The notes below the pieces were generated by a model. That model did not search any database and had not been told where the DNA came from. It saw only the letters and a list, made by a program, of their open reading frames with translations. The translations under genes were made by a program, and so were the position numbers. From the NCBI GenBank assembly GCA_027347685.1, contig DAIEQM010000033.1, positions 1-40,364 of the forward strand: a DNA stretch of 40,364 nucleotides, given 5' to 3'. Positions 1 to 6,516 of the stretch are shown one piece after another. The stretch is from UBA5941 sp021824385 (GTDB lineage: Bacteria > Patescibacteriota > Microgenomatia > UBA8517). Position 1 is the stretch's first letter. The number at the start of each line of letters is the position of its first letter.

Positions 1-1045
1 ATGGGCGCAAATTAAAAGAAGACACGGCTAAATTTCTGACCGGCTTTTTGGGAGACTCTTTGAGAACAACCATTGCCGCTTCGTAAAAGTCAGAGGTGCT
101 CCGTAAGTCCCGCTCTGTTTTATATCCTCGGTGATACACCGCTCCATCGCGATACCAAATAGACAAATGAATTCCTCGTGCAGCGAGATTGGCCTTGCGC
201 ACGCGCGCACTCATTTTGGTAACCAATTTTGAAAGAAGGGGAGACAAATCGGAGACACTCACAAACGGTTTGGGGAGTGCATAACTATTGCCATAACTTC
301 TCCGACCAAATTCCACCCGATCAATTTCATAGCCATGCAAACGCATATGCCAATAATAGCCATTTACACTTTCAAACGCGGCTTTGAGCTTCCACACGGG
401 AGCTTCATAAAAATCCCACACCGTAAAAATACCCAAAGAATTGAGACGAGCGGCATTTCGTTCCTTAATTCCCGTTAAGTCAGTGAGTGCCATTTTTTTA
501 AAAATTTGTTCGTAATTGGTGACGTCAATCGTGTCGAGGCCATCGGGCTTCGTAAGATTTGCGCCAGTTTTTGCCAAAAAACGGTTGGGGCCAATACCGA
601 CTGACACGGTAAGAGCGTCACCAATATCAGTTTTTATACGCGCCTTAATTTCAGCTCCCAGCTCCATCATGGTTTTGTTGTGCATAGGGAGTGTTTTCTC
701 AAAGTGAAGCACAAATTCGTCGATGGATTTTGGAACAAAGTCCCAAGTGTAGTTTTTCAAAAGCTTCCTAAAAGCGCGGTGAACATGGCGATATTTATGG
801 GGGTCGGGCCCCAAGACTATCATCTTTGGGCAAAAGAGTTTTCCATCTTTCACCCGCATGCCAGTTTTAACTCCCATGCGCTTGGCTTCATACGAGGCGG
901 CCAGAATACAACCATTTGCGGTGGGGTATGCAGCAACCGCAACGGGCTTACCACGCAGGAGGGGGTTGGCTTGTTGTTCAACTGAAGCAAAGCATGCATT
1001 CAGGTCGATATGCATGACCGTTGGAGGAGTTGAGTTAAATTGCAT
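1..1045 (-). CDS. dinB: Y-family DNA polymerase (DinB/Pol IV-like), 3' end outside window
   Basis: Error-prone translesion polymerase of the Y family. Translating the minus strand from the ATG at 1045 gives 348 open codons running off the left edge, so the C-terminal end is missing. The N-terminus has the HIDLNACFASVE stretch (catalytic Asp about residue 14) and the second catalytic block SIDEFVL at about 107-113, followed by GIGPNRFLAKTGANLTKPDG, a classic palm/finger signature, and the helix-hairpin-helix region LTDLTGIKERNAARLNSLGI. The start ATG overlaps the stop of the upstream small gene by 11 nt, so the two are probably translationally coupled and transcribed from the promoter at 1331-1359. 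Family assignment is secure; Pol IV versus another Y-family branch is less so. Confidence 0.93.
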   Translation of the reverse strand, partial: MQFNSTPPTVMHIDLNACFASVEQQANPLLRGKPVAVAAYPTANGCILAASYEAKRMGVKTGMRVKDGKLFCPKMIVLGPDPHKYRHVHRAFRKLLKNYTWDFVPKSIDEFVLHFEKTLPMHNKTMMELGAEIKARIKTDIGDALTVSVGIGPNRFLAKTGANLTKPDGLDTIDVTNYEQIFKKMALTDLTGIKERNAARLNSLGIFTVWDFYEAPVWKLKAAFESVNGYYWHMRLHGYEIDRVEFGRRSYGNSYALPKPFVSVSDLSPLLSKLVTKMSARVRKANLAARGIHLSIWYRDGAVYHRGYKTERDLRSTSDFYEAAMVVLKESPKKPVRNLAVSSFNLRP

Positions 1046-1325
1046 CTCCGATTTCCTCAAGCTTCCAAAACAAGGTGTCGGTGTTTAAGACAAGCCGCAT
1101 AAAAAGTGTTTCAGTAGCCACTGAAAACACATGAAAGAGTGTTTTCCCTTCACGGAAGACGTGATGAAGCCCAAGTTTTTTGACCGTATATTCTCGATTT
1201 TTCCAAATAACTTTTTGAGGAACGACAAAAGCGGGGAGGGCATTATGTTCACAAATAACCGATACCGGCTCGCTAATTTTAAATGAAGAGTATCCCGCTC
1301 CTTCGGATATTGTTTGGGTGGACAT
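1035..1325 (-). CDS. Small protein co-expressed with dinB (DUF6504-like)
   Basis: A 96-aa protein whose stop codon lies inside the first codons of the downstream dinB (11-nt overlap). The centre reads PQKVIWKNREYTVKKLGL, resembling the pattern of small DUF6504-type proteins that often accompany Y-family polymerases; this family link is from memory and moderate. No membrane segment or signal peptide is visible. The start ATG lies 5 nt after a TATTTT box (1331-1336), with a TTGACT -35 at 1354-1359, so the mRNA is probably leaderless. The context suggests an accessory role in translesion synthesis, which is inference. Confidence 0.7.
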   Translation of the reverse strand: MSTQTISEGAGYSSFKISEPVSVICEHNALPAFVVPQKVIWKNREYTVKKLGLHHVFREGKTLFHVFSVATETLFMRLVLNTDTLFWKLEEIGDAI

Positions 1326-1330
1326 ACTTT

Positions 1331-1359
1331 AAAATAAACCAAACAAAAACCGAAGTCAA
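1331..1359 (-). promoter_or_regulatory. Promoter of the DUF6504-like/dinB operon
   Basis: On the minus strand there is TTGACT (1359-1354), a 17-nt spacer and TATTTT (1336-1331). The start codon follows 5 nt later, so transcription would begin at or next to the ATG. No clear LexA-type operator was recognised. Confidence 0.6.
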
Positions 1360-1397
1360 GAGATCAAAAACCAAGATGTAGATTTGATAAATAGTAT

Positions 1398-1426
1398 ATA
1401 CCTGATATTATTCGGCTATCAGGTAT
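1398..1426. promoter_or_regulatory. Perfect 10-bp inverted repeat upstream of the 159-aa gene
   Basis: ATACCTGATA at 1398-1407 and TATCAGGTAT at 1417-1426 are exact inverted repeats separated by 9 nt, about 20 nt before the Shine-Dalgarno of the gene at 1447. It could be a dimeric repressor operator or a hairpin in the 5' UTR. The lack of a T-run argues against a terminator. Confidence 0.55.
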
Positions 1427-1446
1427 CTATAAAAGAGAGGTGTGGC

Positions 1447-1926
1447 ATGTCTGATGGTCATTGGATAAGAAGTGGTAAAGACATAGAGTATGTCTTAGAT
1501 ATGTACGATAAGACGAGTAGGTCGGTGTTAGTCAATTTTGCACCATGGAATGGGCCACAAGAGGCACTCTACGACCGAATATTGATGGGACTCAGTGAAG
1601 GAGTTGGATACTTCGCAAATGAAGAACAACATCAAATGTTTGTTCAGATTTCATGGGCTTTTCCGATAGTTGCCTATTATCACTTTTCTGCGAACCATCG
1701 AGTGGCCGTCGTTTCACGATATTTTCGAGCAAAGGCAGACTACTTTGGAAGTGAAGCCACGGAAATGACGCTCTTGTCGAATGAAGCAGCAGTATTGGCT
1801 CGGGTGTGTGCAAAAGCAGATATTCAGTTCAATCCCGAAATAACTGAATTATCATTTCACCAGCTTGAGCTTGACTTGAAGTACTACAAAAAAACTCAGC
1901 CGTGGTTTTATAATCAGTACAGCTAA
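1447..1926 (+). CDS. Hypothetical protein, 159 aa
   Basis: I do not recognise this protein. The ATG at 1447 is chosen because GAGAGGTG stands just upstream as a Shine-Dalgarno, whereas the longer in-frame start at 1384 would translate the inverted repeat at 1398-1426. The product is soluble, rich in aromatic residues (for example ISWAFPIVAYYHFS and KYYKKTQPWFYNQY), with no obvious signal peptide and no cysteine pair motif. It is a single-gene unit: inverted repeat, SD, ORF, then a hairpin at 1932-1957. Function unknown. Confidence 0.75.
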   Translation: MSDGHWIRSGKDIEYVLDMYDKTSRSVLVNFAPWNGPQEALYDRILMGLSEGVGYFANEEQHQMFVQISWAFPIVAYYHFSANHRVAVVSRYFRAKADYFGSEATEMTLLSNEAAVLARVCAKADIQFNPEITELSFHQLELDLKYYKKTQPWFYNQYS

Positions 1927-1931
1927 AAGGA

Positions 1932-1957
1932 ATATGGGCGCCCACCAACGAGCGCCC
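1932..1957. terminator. Hairpin between convergent genes
   Basis: ATGGGCGC (1932-1939) pairs perfectly with GCGCCCAT (1950-1957) across a 10-nt loop, right between the stops of two convergent genes. The T-run is poor on both strands, so termination activity is inferred from position. Confidence 0.5.
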
Positions 1958-1958
1958 A

Positions 1959-2219
1959 TCAATTTACAATTTGAACAACTATATAAATTTCTTTTCCCAC
2001 TCTTTGCGCCCAACAACTCACTTCAGAAACTGCATCCTCAATTGCCTGCTTTAAAATATTACAGTAGTTGGCGGGTACAAAAGGAAGTTCCTCTGAAAGC
2101 CCTTTGGTATCACACAATACGACAAAACCGCCTTCATGAACAGACTTTCTCATTCTCACCAACAGTGCACGTTTTAATACAATGCGATTTTGAATATCAA
2201 TCGCTTTCGCACGGTCCAC
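1959..2219 (-). CDS. Hypothetical protein, 86 aa, GTG start
   Basis: Unrecognised. The GTG start at 2219 is supported by AAGGAG 8 nt upstream. The sequence begins MDRAKAIDIQNRIVLKRALL and ends hydrophobic (KEIYIVVQIVN); no transmembrane helix or metal motif is evident. The central GFVVLCDTKG looks like a buried beta strand followed by a turn. It is convergent with the 159-aa gene and divergent from the 2-TM gene at 2275. Function cannot be inferred. Confidence 0.65.
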   Translation of the reverse strand: MDRAKAIDIQNRIVLKRALLVRMRKSVHEGGFVVLCDTKGLSEELPFVPANYCNILKQAIEDAVSEVSCWAQRVGKEIYIVVQIVN

Positions 2220-2274
2220 AAAAAAGTCTCCTTAGTCACCAAAATTCTGTCGTCAGTATATGGTATATTTAATT

Positions 2275-2652
2275 ATGAAACCAGAAACGATCAAAGCAAT
2301 TTTTACCAATCTCTTGTTTGTTATTGGAGTCATACTTCTTATTGTAGGGTTTGCACAAGGCACCCGAACTGCGGTGAAGCTTCTCACCTTTGATCAGTAC
2401 CCGCTCGATTCATATGAGGAAACAAAATGCGACCAACCGCCATATGCAATGCCAGTGCCTGCTCCGCTTGAAGGAGGTAAAACAGCTCCCGTCGTAGATG
2501 AAGGAGCGGCTCGTCAAACAAAAGCAGATTGTGTAACGCAGCTCACGCATCAGCGAAAGGTAAGACAAACTGAAGACATTGTTGGTGCAATAACGATGCT
2601 TGTTTCAGGTGGAGCCTTAGTCTACTTCTTTAGAAGATATATTTTGAAATAA
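2275..2652 (+). CDS. Hypothetical membrane protein with two TM segments, 125 aa
   Basis: The protein starts MKPETIKAIFTN, then a transmembrane helix (LLFVIGVILLIVGFA, about 13-27), a roughly 70-residue presumably extracytoplasmic loop containing two cysteines (EETKCDQPPY and KADCVTQL) and Pro-rich PVPAPLEGG, then a second helix (VGAITMLVSGGALVYFF) with a basic C-terminus (RRYILK). The loop cysteines may form a disulfide. A TGG-TATATT extended -10 at 2261-2269 sits 5 nt before the ATG, so the mRNA is probably leaderless. No family recognised. Confidence 0.75.
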   Translation: MKPETIKAIFTNLLFVIGVILLIVGFAQGTRTAVKLLTFDQYPLDSYEETKCDQPPYAMPVPAPLEGGKTAPVVDEGAARQTKADCVTQLTHQRKVRQTEDIVGAITMLVSGGALVYFFRRYILK

Positions 2653-2680
2653 AACCCCTTGGCGTGGGGGTGGTGCCTAC

Positions 2681-2899
2681 CTAAATTGCTTCTGTATTCT
2701 CGTTTTTCGGAACAAAAACTGGCTTTAGTATTGTTCCGTGAAATTTATTTGCGTTTTGCTCAAGTTGTTTGCCGTTGGTAACGGTCTTTAAAATACCTGC
2801 TTTCCCTTTTTTTCCGCTCAGTCGTATGTGTACTTCTGTGCATATGTGACCATCGGGAACGGTTATACCGTATTTTTCTAACAATCCTGCTGTGAGCAT
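2681..2899 (-). CDS. Hypothetical protein, 72 aa
   Basis: The ATG at 2899 is chosen over longer in-frame starts because GGAGAG precedes it and a well-formed promoter (2951-2979) ends just upstream. The product has a central VHIRLSGKKGKAGILKTVTNGK segment that looks beta-rich and basic; no membrane helix or known motif. It may bind nucleic acid given the basic patch, but that is speculation. It is divergently arranged with the zinc-ribbon ORF at 3038. Confidence 0.65.
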   Translation of the reverse strand: MLTAGLLEKYGITVPDGHICTEVHIRLSGKKGKAGILKTVTNGKQLEQNANKFHGTILKPVFVPKNENTEAI

Positions 2900-2950
2900 A
2901 CTTCTCTCCTCACTACATTTAAATGAATACTTCCCACGCCAAGGACTCAA

Positions 2951-2979
2951 AGTATACCAATATATTCGATCTACTGCAA
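2951..2979 (-). promoter_or_regulatory. Sigma70-type promoter for the 72-aa gene
   Basis: Minus strand: TTGCAG (2979-2974), 17-nt spacer, TATACT (2956-2951) with TGG directly before it (extended -10). It leaves a leader of about 45 nt that carries the Shine-Dalgarno. Confidence 0.65.
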
Positions 2980-3037
2980 ATAGATATAGGATATGATAAA
3001 ATTCGTGAGGTATTTTTAACAGTCCAAAGGATATCTC

Positions 3038-3178
3038 GTGAGAATCTGGATTACGGCTATTTTGAAAAAAGCAGTGTGGGTTTGCACCAAATGCAAAACT
3101 GAGCACGAAAAACCGCCCAAAGGGGGGTGTTCTAACTGTGGTTGCACTGAATTTCACTACTTTCCATCATCCACATAA
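3038..3178 (+). CDS. Tiny zinc-ribbon-like protein, 46 aa
   Basis: A GTG at 3038 preceded by AAAGGA at SD distance opens a 46-codon ORF. It encodes VCTKCKTEHEKP then GGCSNCGCTEFHYF: two CxxC knuckles 15 residues apart, the pattern of a rubredoxin-like zinc ribbon that would hold one zinc. A rho-independent terminator follows at 3196-3221, supporting a complete one-gene transcript. It resembles stand-alone zinc ribbons found in other bacteria, but partner and function are unknown. The N-terminal MRIWITAILKKAVW is hydrophobic and may be a helix. Confidence 0.6.
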   Translation: MRIWITAILKKAVWVCTKCKTEHEKPPKGGCSNCGCTEFHYFPSST

Positions 3179-3195
3179 GCTCATCATTCTCATTC

Positions 3196-3221
3196 AACCC
3201 GCATGAAAAATTGCGGGTTTT
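3196..3221 (+). terminator. Rho-independent terminator after the zinc-ribbon ORF
   Basis: AACCCGCA (3196-3203) pairs with TGCGGGTT (3212-3219), followed by a short T tract. Confidence 0.7.
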
Positions 3222-3230
3222 ATGTGCACA

Positions 3231-3259
3231 AAAAAGAGGGCGGGATAAAACCCGCCCTC
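3231..3259 (-). terminator. Strong terminator of the minus-strand Cys-rich ORF
   Basis: GAGGGCGGG (3236-3244) and CCCGCCCTC (3251-3259) form a 9-bp GC-rich stem with a 6-nt loop. On the minus strand it is followed by TTTTTT, about 23 nt after the stop of the ORF ending at 3282. Confidence 0.8.
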
Positions 3260-3281
3260 ACTTCAAAATCACGTAATAACA

Positions 3282-3407
3282 CTAAGTATGCTGATGCTTC
3301 TTGTCGCACTCAGCGCAATGAAAACCGCGATTACCTGTGCAAAGGTCACAGGTGCAACGGCAGCGACGTATTTGGAAAGTCCAGAAGTGCTTGAAAAACG
3401 TAATCAT
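3282..3407 (-). CDS. Tiny cysteine-rich protein, 41 aa
   Basis: An ORF starting at ATG 3407 with GGGAG 8 nt upstream. It encodes MITFFKHFWTFQIRR followed by CRCTCDLC and HCAEC, ending KKHQHT: six cysteines and a His-rich tail within 25 residues, so metal binding is likely. It has its own promoter (3464-3492), a 14-nt inverted repeat in the leader (3442-3455) and a strong terminator, all consistent with a regulated single-gene unit. It is divergent from the Nramp-like transporter gene, which makes a role in metal handling tempting but unproven. Confidence 0.6.
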   Translation of the reverse strand: MITFFKHFWTFQIRRCRCTCDLCTGNRGFHCAECDKKHQHT

Positions 3408-3441
3408 CCAGATATCTCCCTTTAGTGAACTGTATTAGTTG

Positions 3442-3455
3442 CACCATAAATGGTG
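3442..3455. promoter_or_regulatory. Candidate operator: CACCAT-AA-ATGGTG
   Basis: A perfect 6-bp inverted repeat with a 2-nt centre lies directly downstream of the predicted start of the Cys-rich gene (-10 TATAAT at 3469-3464) and about 40 nt upstream of the -35 of the Nramp-like gene. The size and position suit a dimeric metalloregulator, but no regulator gene is adjacent. Confidence 0.45.
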
Positions 3456-3463
3456 TTGTGAGA

Positions 3464-3492
3464 ATTATACAACTCTGTGAGGAGAGTGCAAA
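3464..3492 (-). promoter_or_regulatory. Promoter of the Cys-rich ORF
   Basis: Minus strand TTTGCA (3492-3487), 17-nt spacer, perfect TATAAT (3469-3464). Confidence 0.55.
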
Positions 3493-3493
3493 A

Positions 3494-3522
3494 TTGCTAA
3501 ATAACAGAAAACTTCATACACT
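3494..3522 (+). promoter_or_regulatory. Promoter of the Nramp-like gene
   Basis: TTGCTA (3494-3499), 17-nt spacer, TACACT (3517-3522). The ATG follows 9 nt later, predicting a leaderless mRNA. Confidence 0.5.
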
Positions 3523-3531
3523 GAAATATAT

Positions 3532-4920
3532 ATGAGCCTTGCTCCTCTGAAAAAAGCGTCTATTCCGCCATCACCCGCGTTTATCAAACTCTTGGGACCA
3601 AGTTTTATTTTACTCGGGCTTGGGCTGGGGAGTGGGGAACTTATTTTGTGGCCGTATTTGGCTAGTAAGTGGGGACTCGGGATTATTTGGGGAGCAGTGA
3701 TTGGAATTACACTCCAGTTTTTTATCAATATGGAAATTGCACGATACACATTGGCCACTGGCGAAAGTGTATTTGTAGGTCTCACTCGGAAACTCGGCAA
3801 GATTTCGCCAGTCTGGTTTATTTTTTCTACTCTTATTCCATGGATGTGGCCCGGTATTATCGCAAGCTCAGCTACTCTTTTTGCCAGTTTACTCGGGATT
3901 TCCTACACCCCCCTTATTCCCGTTCTTCTCCTCATTCTCATTGGTGTGATTTATACGCTTGGGCCGGTTATCTATAAAACTCAGGAGAGTCTGCAAAAAC
4001 TTATTATTGGCATTGGCGTACCATTTGTTTTTGCCCTTGCCGTGTATTTTGCACACCCCACCGACTGGCAGGCTCTTGGAGCGGGACTGGTAGGGATTGG
4101 CGACCATTTTTGGCTCATTCCAGCAGGTGTTTCAGCTACAACTTTTTTGGCAGCATTTGCATATGCAGGAGCTGGGGGAAATTTGAATCTGGGACAATCA
4201 CTCTATATTAAAGAAAAAGGATACGGAATGGGGAAGTACTCCGGGCACTTAACCAGTTTCCTAACTGGAAAACAGGAGGCAATCTCTCTAACCGGCACCA
4301 CATTTACCAACAATACAAAGAACTTACATGTCTTTAGAGAATGGTGGCGAAAAATAAATGCTGAGCATGCATTTGTTTTTTGGGGCACCGGGGCCGTTAC
4401 CATGCTGCTCTTGGCACTTCTGGCATATGTTACCGTATACGGAAAAGTTCAAGAGCCGGGAATTTTGTTTGTGATTGAAGAGTCGAAAGCAATGACTTCA
4501 ATGGTAGGGCCACTCGTTGGGAGTTTATTTCTGATTGTTGCGGCCATCATGCTCTTCTTTACTCAATTTTCTGTGTTTGGTACTACTAGCCGAATCATGA
4601 CTGAAAACCTGCTCCTAACTTCTCGCACATTCAAAACGACATTGTCAGGTGCATATTTTTATTTCTTTTTGTGGCTCCAGATAGTGTTAGGAATTGTTGT
4701 GTTTCTGTTAGGATTTAAAGAACCACTCACCTTGGTAATCATCGGTGCAGTACTCAACGCGTTTTCAATGTTTGTCTATACAGGCCTTGTTCTTTGGCTC
4801 AATAAAACGGCACTATATAAACAAATTCAACCCAATGTAATAAGAACCGTTATTGTATCGTTTGCCTTTGTCTTTTATGGCGCTTTTAGTATTTACACCA
4901 TTTTGAGCAAAATTCTGTGA
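3532..4920 (+). CDS. Nramp-like membrane transporter lacking canonical metal-site motifs
   Basis: A 462-aa protein with about 11 transmembrane helices and the Nramp fold layout: a GPSFILLGLGLGSGELILWP first helix and a central AGAGGNLNLGQSLYIKEKGY helix ending in the KGYGMGKYSG segment typical of Nramp-related proteins. Canonical Nramp Mn/Fe transporters carry DPGN in TM1 and MPH in TM6; here both are replaced (SGE in TM1, GGN in TM6), so the substrate may not be Mn or Fe. Length is normal for the family. It lies 19 nt before an exported hydrolase gene with its own -10 box, so coupling is loose. Fold assignment is confident; substrate is unknown. Confidence 0.8.
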   Translation: MSLAPLKKASIPPSPAFIKLLGPSFILLGLGLGSGELILWPYLASKWGLGIIWGAVIGITLQFFINMEIARYTLATGESVFVGLTRKLGKISPVWFIFSTLIPWMWPGIIASSATLFASLLGISYTPLIPVLLLILIGVIYTLGPVIYKTQESLQKLIIGIGVPFVFALAVYFAHPTDWQALGAGLVGIGDHFWLIPAGVSATTFLAAFAYAGAGGNLNLGQSLYIKEKGYGMGKYSGHLTSFLTGKQEAISLTGTTFTNNTKNLHVFREWWRKINAEHAFVFWGTGAVTMLLLALLAYVTVYGKVQEPGILFVIEESKAMTSMVGPLVGSLFLIVAAIMLFFTQFSVFGTTSRIMTENLLLTSRTFKTTLSGAYFYFFLWLQIVLGIVVFLLGFKEPLTLVIIGAVLNAFSMFVYTGLVLWLNKTALYKQIQPNVIRTVIVSFAFVFYGAFSIYTILSKIL

Positions 4921-4939
4921 GTTAGCGATATAATAGCTC

Positions 4940-5968
4940 GTGACTCGAAAAATCCTCGGAATAATTCTTTTGTGCGCACTTACTGGTGTCGTTGCTTTTT
5001 TTGTGGGCCGTGCAAGCACTTCTTCTGAGTCTCACATTTTTGAGCTCGGGCCGACCCCCGTTCCAACTCCACTTGCTAAATACAGCATTGAAAACATTAA
5101 GTCCGCACCAGTGGCACCAGCAGAATTTAGTAAAGCCCGGGATATCAGTGAAACAAAAACAACCAGTACCTACGCTATTGCAATGAAATTCGACCCAACG
5201 CTTCAGGGAGAAGCAAAAAAAACAGTAACCGGAGTTGTAAATACACCTAAAGAAGGCGGGAAATACCCGCTCGTAGTTATGATTCGAGGGTTTGTTGATC
5301 AAAGTATTTACACGCCCGGTGTTGGGACCAAAAATGCTGCATTGTTTTTTGCACAAAATGGATTTTTAACGGTGGCTCCTGATTTTCTTGGATATGCGGG
5401 AAGTGATAGCGAATCAGGAAACATTTTTGAAACCCGGTTTCAAACCTACACAACCATGGTGTCACTTCTCAATTCACTGGCAACCCCCTCATTTGACGAG
5501 GCAACAGGCCACCAGTGGGATGGGAAAAATGTTTTTATCTGGGCACACAGCAATGGTGGGCAAGTTGCGCTAACAACTCTTGCTATAACAGGCGTGGCGT
5601 ATCCCACAACACTGTGGGCACCGGTCACCAAACCATTTCCATACAGTGTGCTCTATTACACCGATGAATCGGCTGATGGAGGCAAATTTATTAGACGTGA
5701 GCTTTCCAAATTTGAGACGCTTTACGATGTTGACCATTACACATTCACAAACTATTTGAGCGACATCAAAGCGCCCATTCAATTTTCACAAGGAACTGCA
5801 GACGATGCCATTCCAGTCGCGTGGACCAACCTCATCGTTTCAAAACTAAAAAAAGCCGGAGTAGACATAACCTATCACATATATCCAGGGGCAGACCATA
5901 ATATGCGCCCTTCATGGGACGCGGTTGTGTTAGAAGATTTGAAATTTTTCCAAAGTCGTCTAAAATAA
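4940..5968 (+). CDS. Exported alpha/beta hydrolase (dienelactone hydrolase/S9-like)
   Basis: A 342-aa protein with GTG start 5 nt after a perfect TATAAT (4929-4934), so probably leaderless. Residues 5-22 are a hydrophobic signal anchor (ILGIILLCALTGVVAFFV), then a Pro/Thr linker, placing the catalytic domain outside the membrane. Fold landmarks: strand/oxyanion region PLVVMIRGF (110-118), nucleophile elbow AHSNGG (Ser204), acid Asp in GTADDAIP (Asp288) and His320 in GADHN. The family cleaves esters or peptides; the substrate is not predictable. A 4-nt gap to the next gene suggests an operon with the holin-fold protein. Confidence 0.85.
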   Translation: MTRKILGIILLCALTGVVAFFVGRASTSSESHIFELGPTPVPTPLAKYSIENIKSAPVAPAEFSKARDISETKTTSTYAIAMKFDPTLQGEAKKTVTGVVNTPKEGGKYPLVVMIRGFVDQSIYTPGVGTKNAALFFAQNGFLTVAPDFLGYAGSDSESGNIFETRFQTYTTMVSLLNSLATPSFDEATGHQWDGKNVFIWAHSNGGQVALTTLAITGVAYPTTLWAPVTKPFPYSVLYYTDESADGGKFIRRELSKFETLYDVDHYTFTNYLSDIKAPIQFSQGTADDAIPVAWTNLIVSKLKKAGVDITYHIYPGADHNMRPSWDAVVLEDLKFFQSRLK

Positions 5969-5972
5969 ACTA

Positions 5973-6320
5973 ATGAATATTTTTGTAACTCTTATTATTA
6001 ACGTTTTAAGTTTGATGATTGTGAGCTATTTGGTACCAGGATTTCATTTCACTGATTTCCAGGCACTGCTAGTGACAGCCGTAGTCATTGGAATTGTAAA
6101 CACCTTTGTCAGACCGGTTTTGCAGCTTATTGCGCTTCCACTCTCAATTATTACGCTTGGGCTTTTTGCATTCTTTGTAAACGTGGCGCTCTTGTGGTTT
6201 GTCTCAAATATTGTTCCTGGATTTCAAATTGACAGCTTCTTTACCGCAGCCGTTGCTTCAGTAGTTATTGCATTGGTGAGTGCTTTTTTTCACCAAATGG
6301 ATAAAGAACCACGACGATGA
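5973..6320 (+). CDS. Phage-holin-4-2-like membrane protein (PF04020 type)
   Basis: A 115-aa protein with four predicted membrane helices and the family hallmark NTFVRPVLQLIALPLSIITLG (about 43-63) plus NIVPGFQIDSFF. Despite the family name these are widespread chromosomal membrane proteins of unknown role; no phage genes are nearby. The start is 4 nt after the hydrolase stop and the stop overlaps the next ATG (ATGA), so it is the middle gene of a three-gene operon. Confidence 0.85.
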   Translation: MNIFVTLIINVLSLMIVSYLVPGFHFTDFQALLVTAVVIGIVNTFVRPVLQLIALPLSIITLGLFAFFVNVALLWFVSNIVPGFQIDSFFTAAVASVVIALVSAFFHQMDKEPRR

Positions 6321-6478
6321 GTAACAAAGACGACAACACTAGTAAAAAGAAAACTACGGTGAAGCCGGTTGTTCCGTTTGTGGCGCAAAGTCGATTTGGA
6401 GGAGCGGGAAACGCTCAATTTCAGCAAAAATCGCAGTATAAACCCACACCAATAAGAATCACTCAACACAAAGGATAA
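6317..6478 (+). CDS. Hypothetical basic protein, 53 aa
   Basis: The ATG at 6317 overlaps the TGA of the holin-like gene (ATGA), giving translational coupling. The product begins MSNKDDNTSKKKTT, contains PVVPFVAQSRFGGAGNAQF and ends PTPIRITQHKG; it is hydrophilic and probably unstructured. The ORF is open, lies in the same orientation and fills the gap before the trigger factor promoter. No family recognised. Confidence 0.6.
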   Translation: MSNKDDNTSKKKTTVKPVVPFVAQSRFGGAGNAQFQQKSQYKPTPIRITQHKG

Positions 6479-6503
6479 GTATTACTTTGTAATAATTTTC
6501 GTG

Positions 6504-6509
6504 TATAAT
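6504..6509 (+). promoter_or_regulatory. -10 box for trigger factor
   Basis: Perfect TATAAT; the ATG at 6517 begins 7 nt downstream, so the transcript is predicted to start at the start codon. A TTACTT sequence 16 nt upstream is a weak -35 candidate. Confidence 0.6.
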
Positions 6510-6516
6510 AAGCCCC

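Noticed and set aside
5973..6320. Phage holin indicating a prophage
   Set aside because: The PF04020 family is mostly chromosomal; there are no phage structural, lysis or integrase genes nearby.
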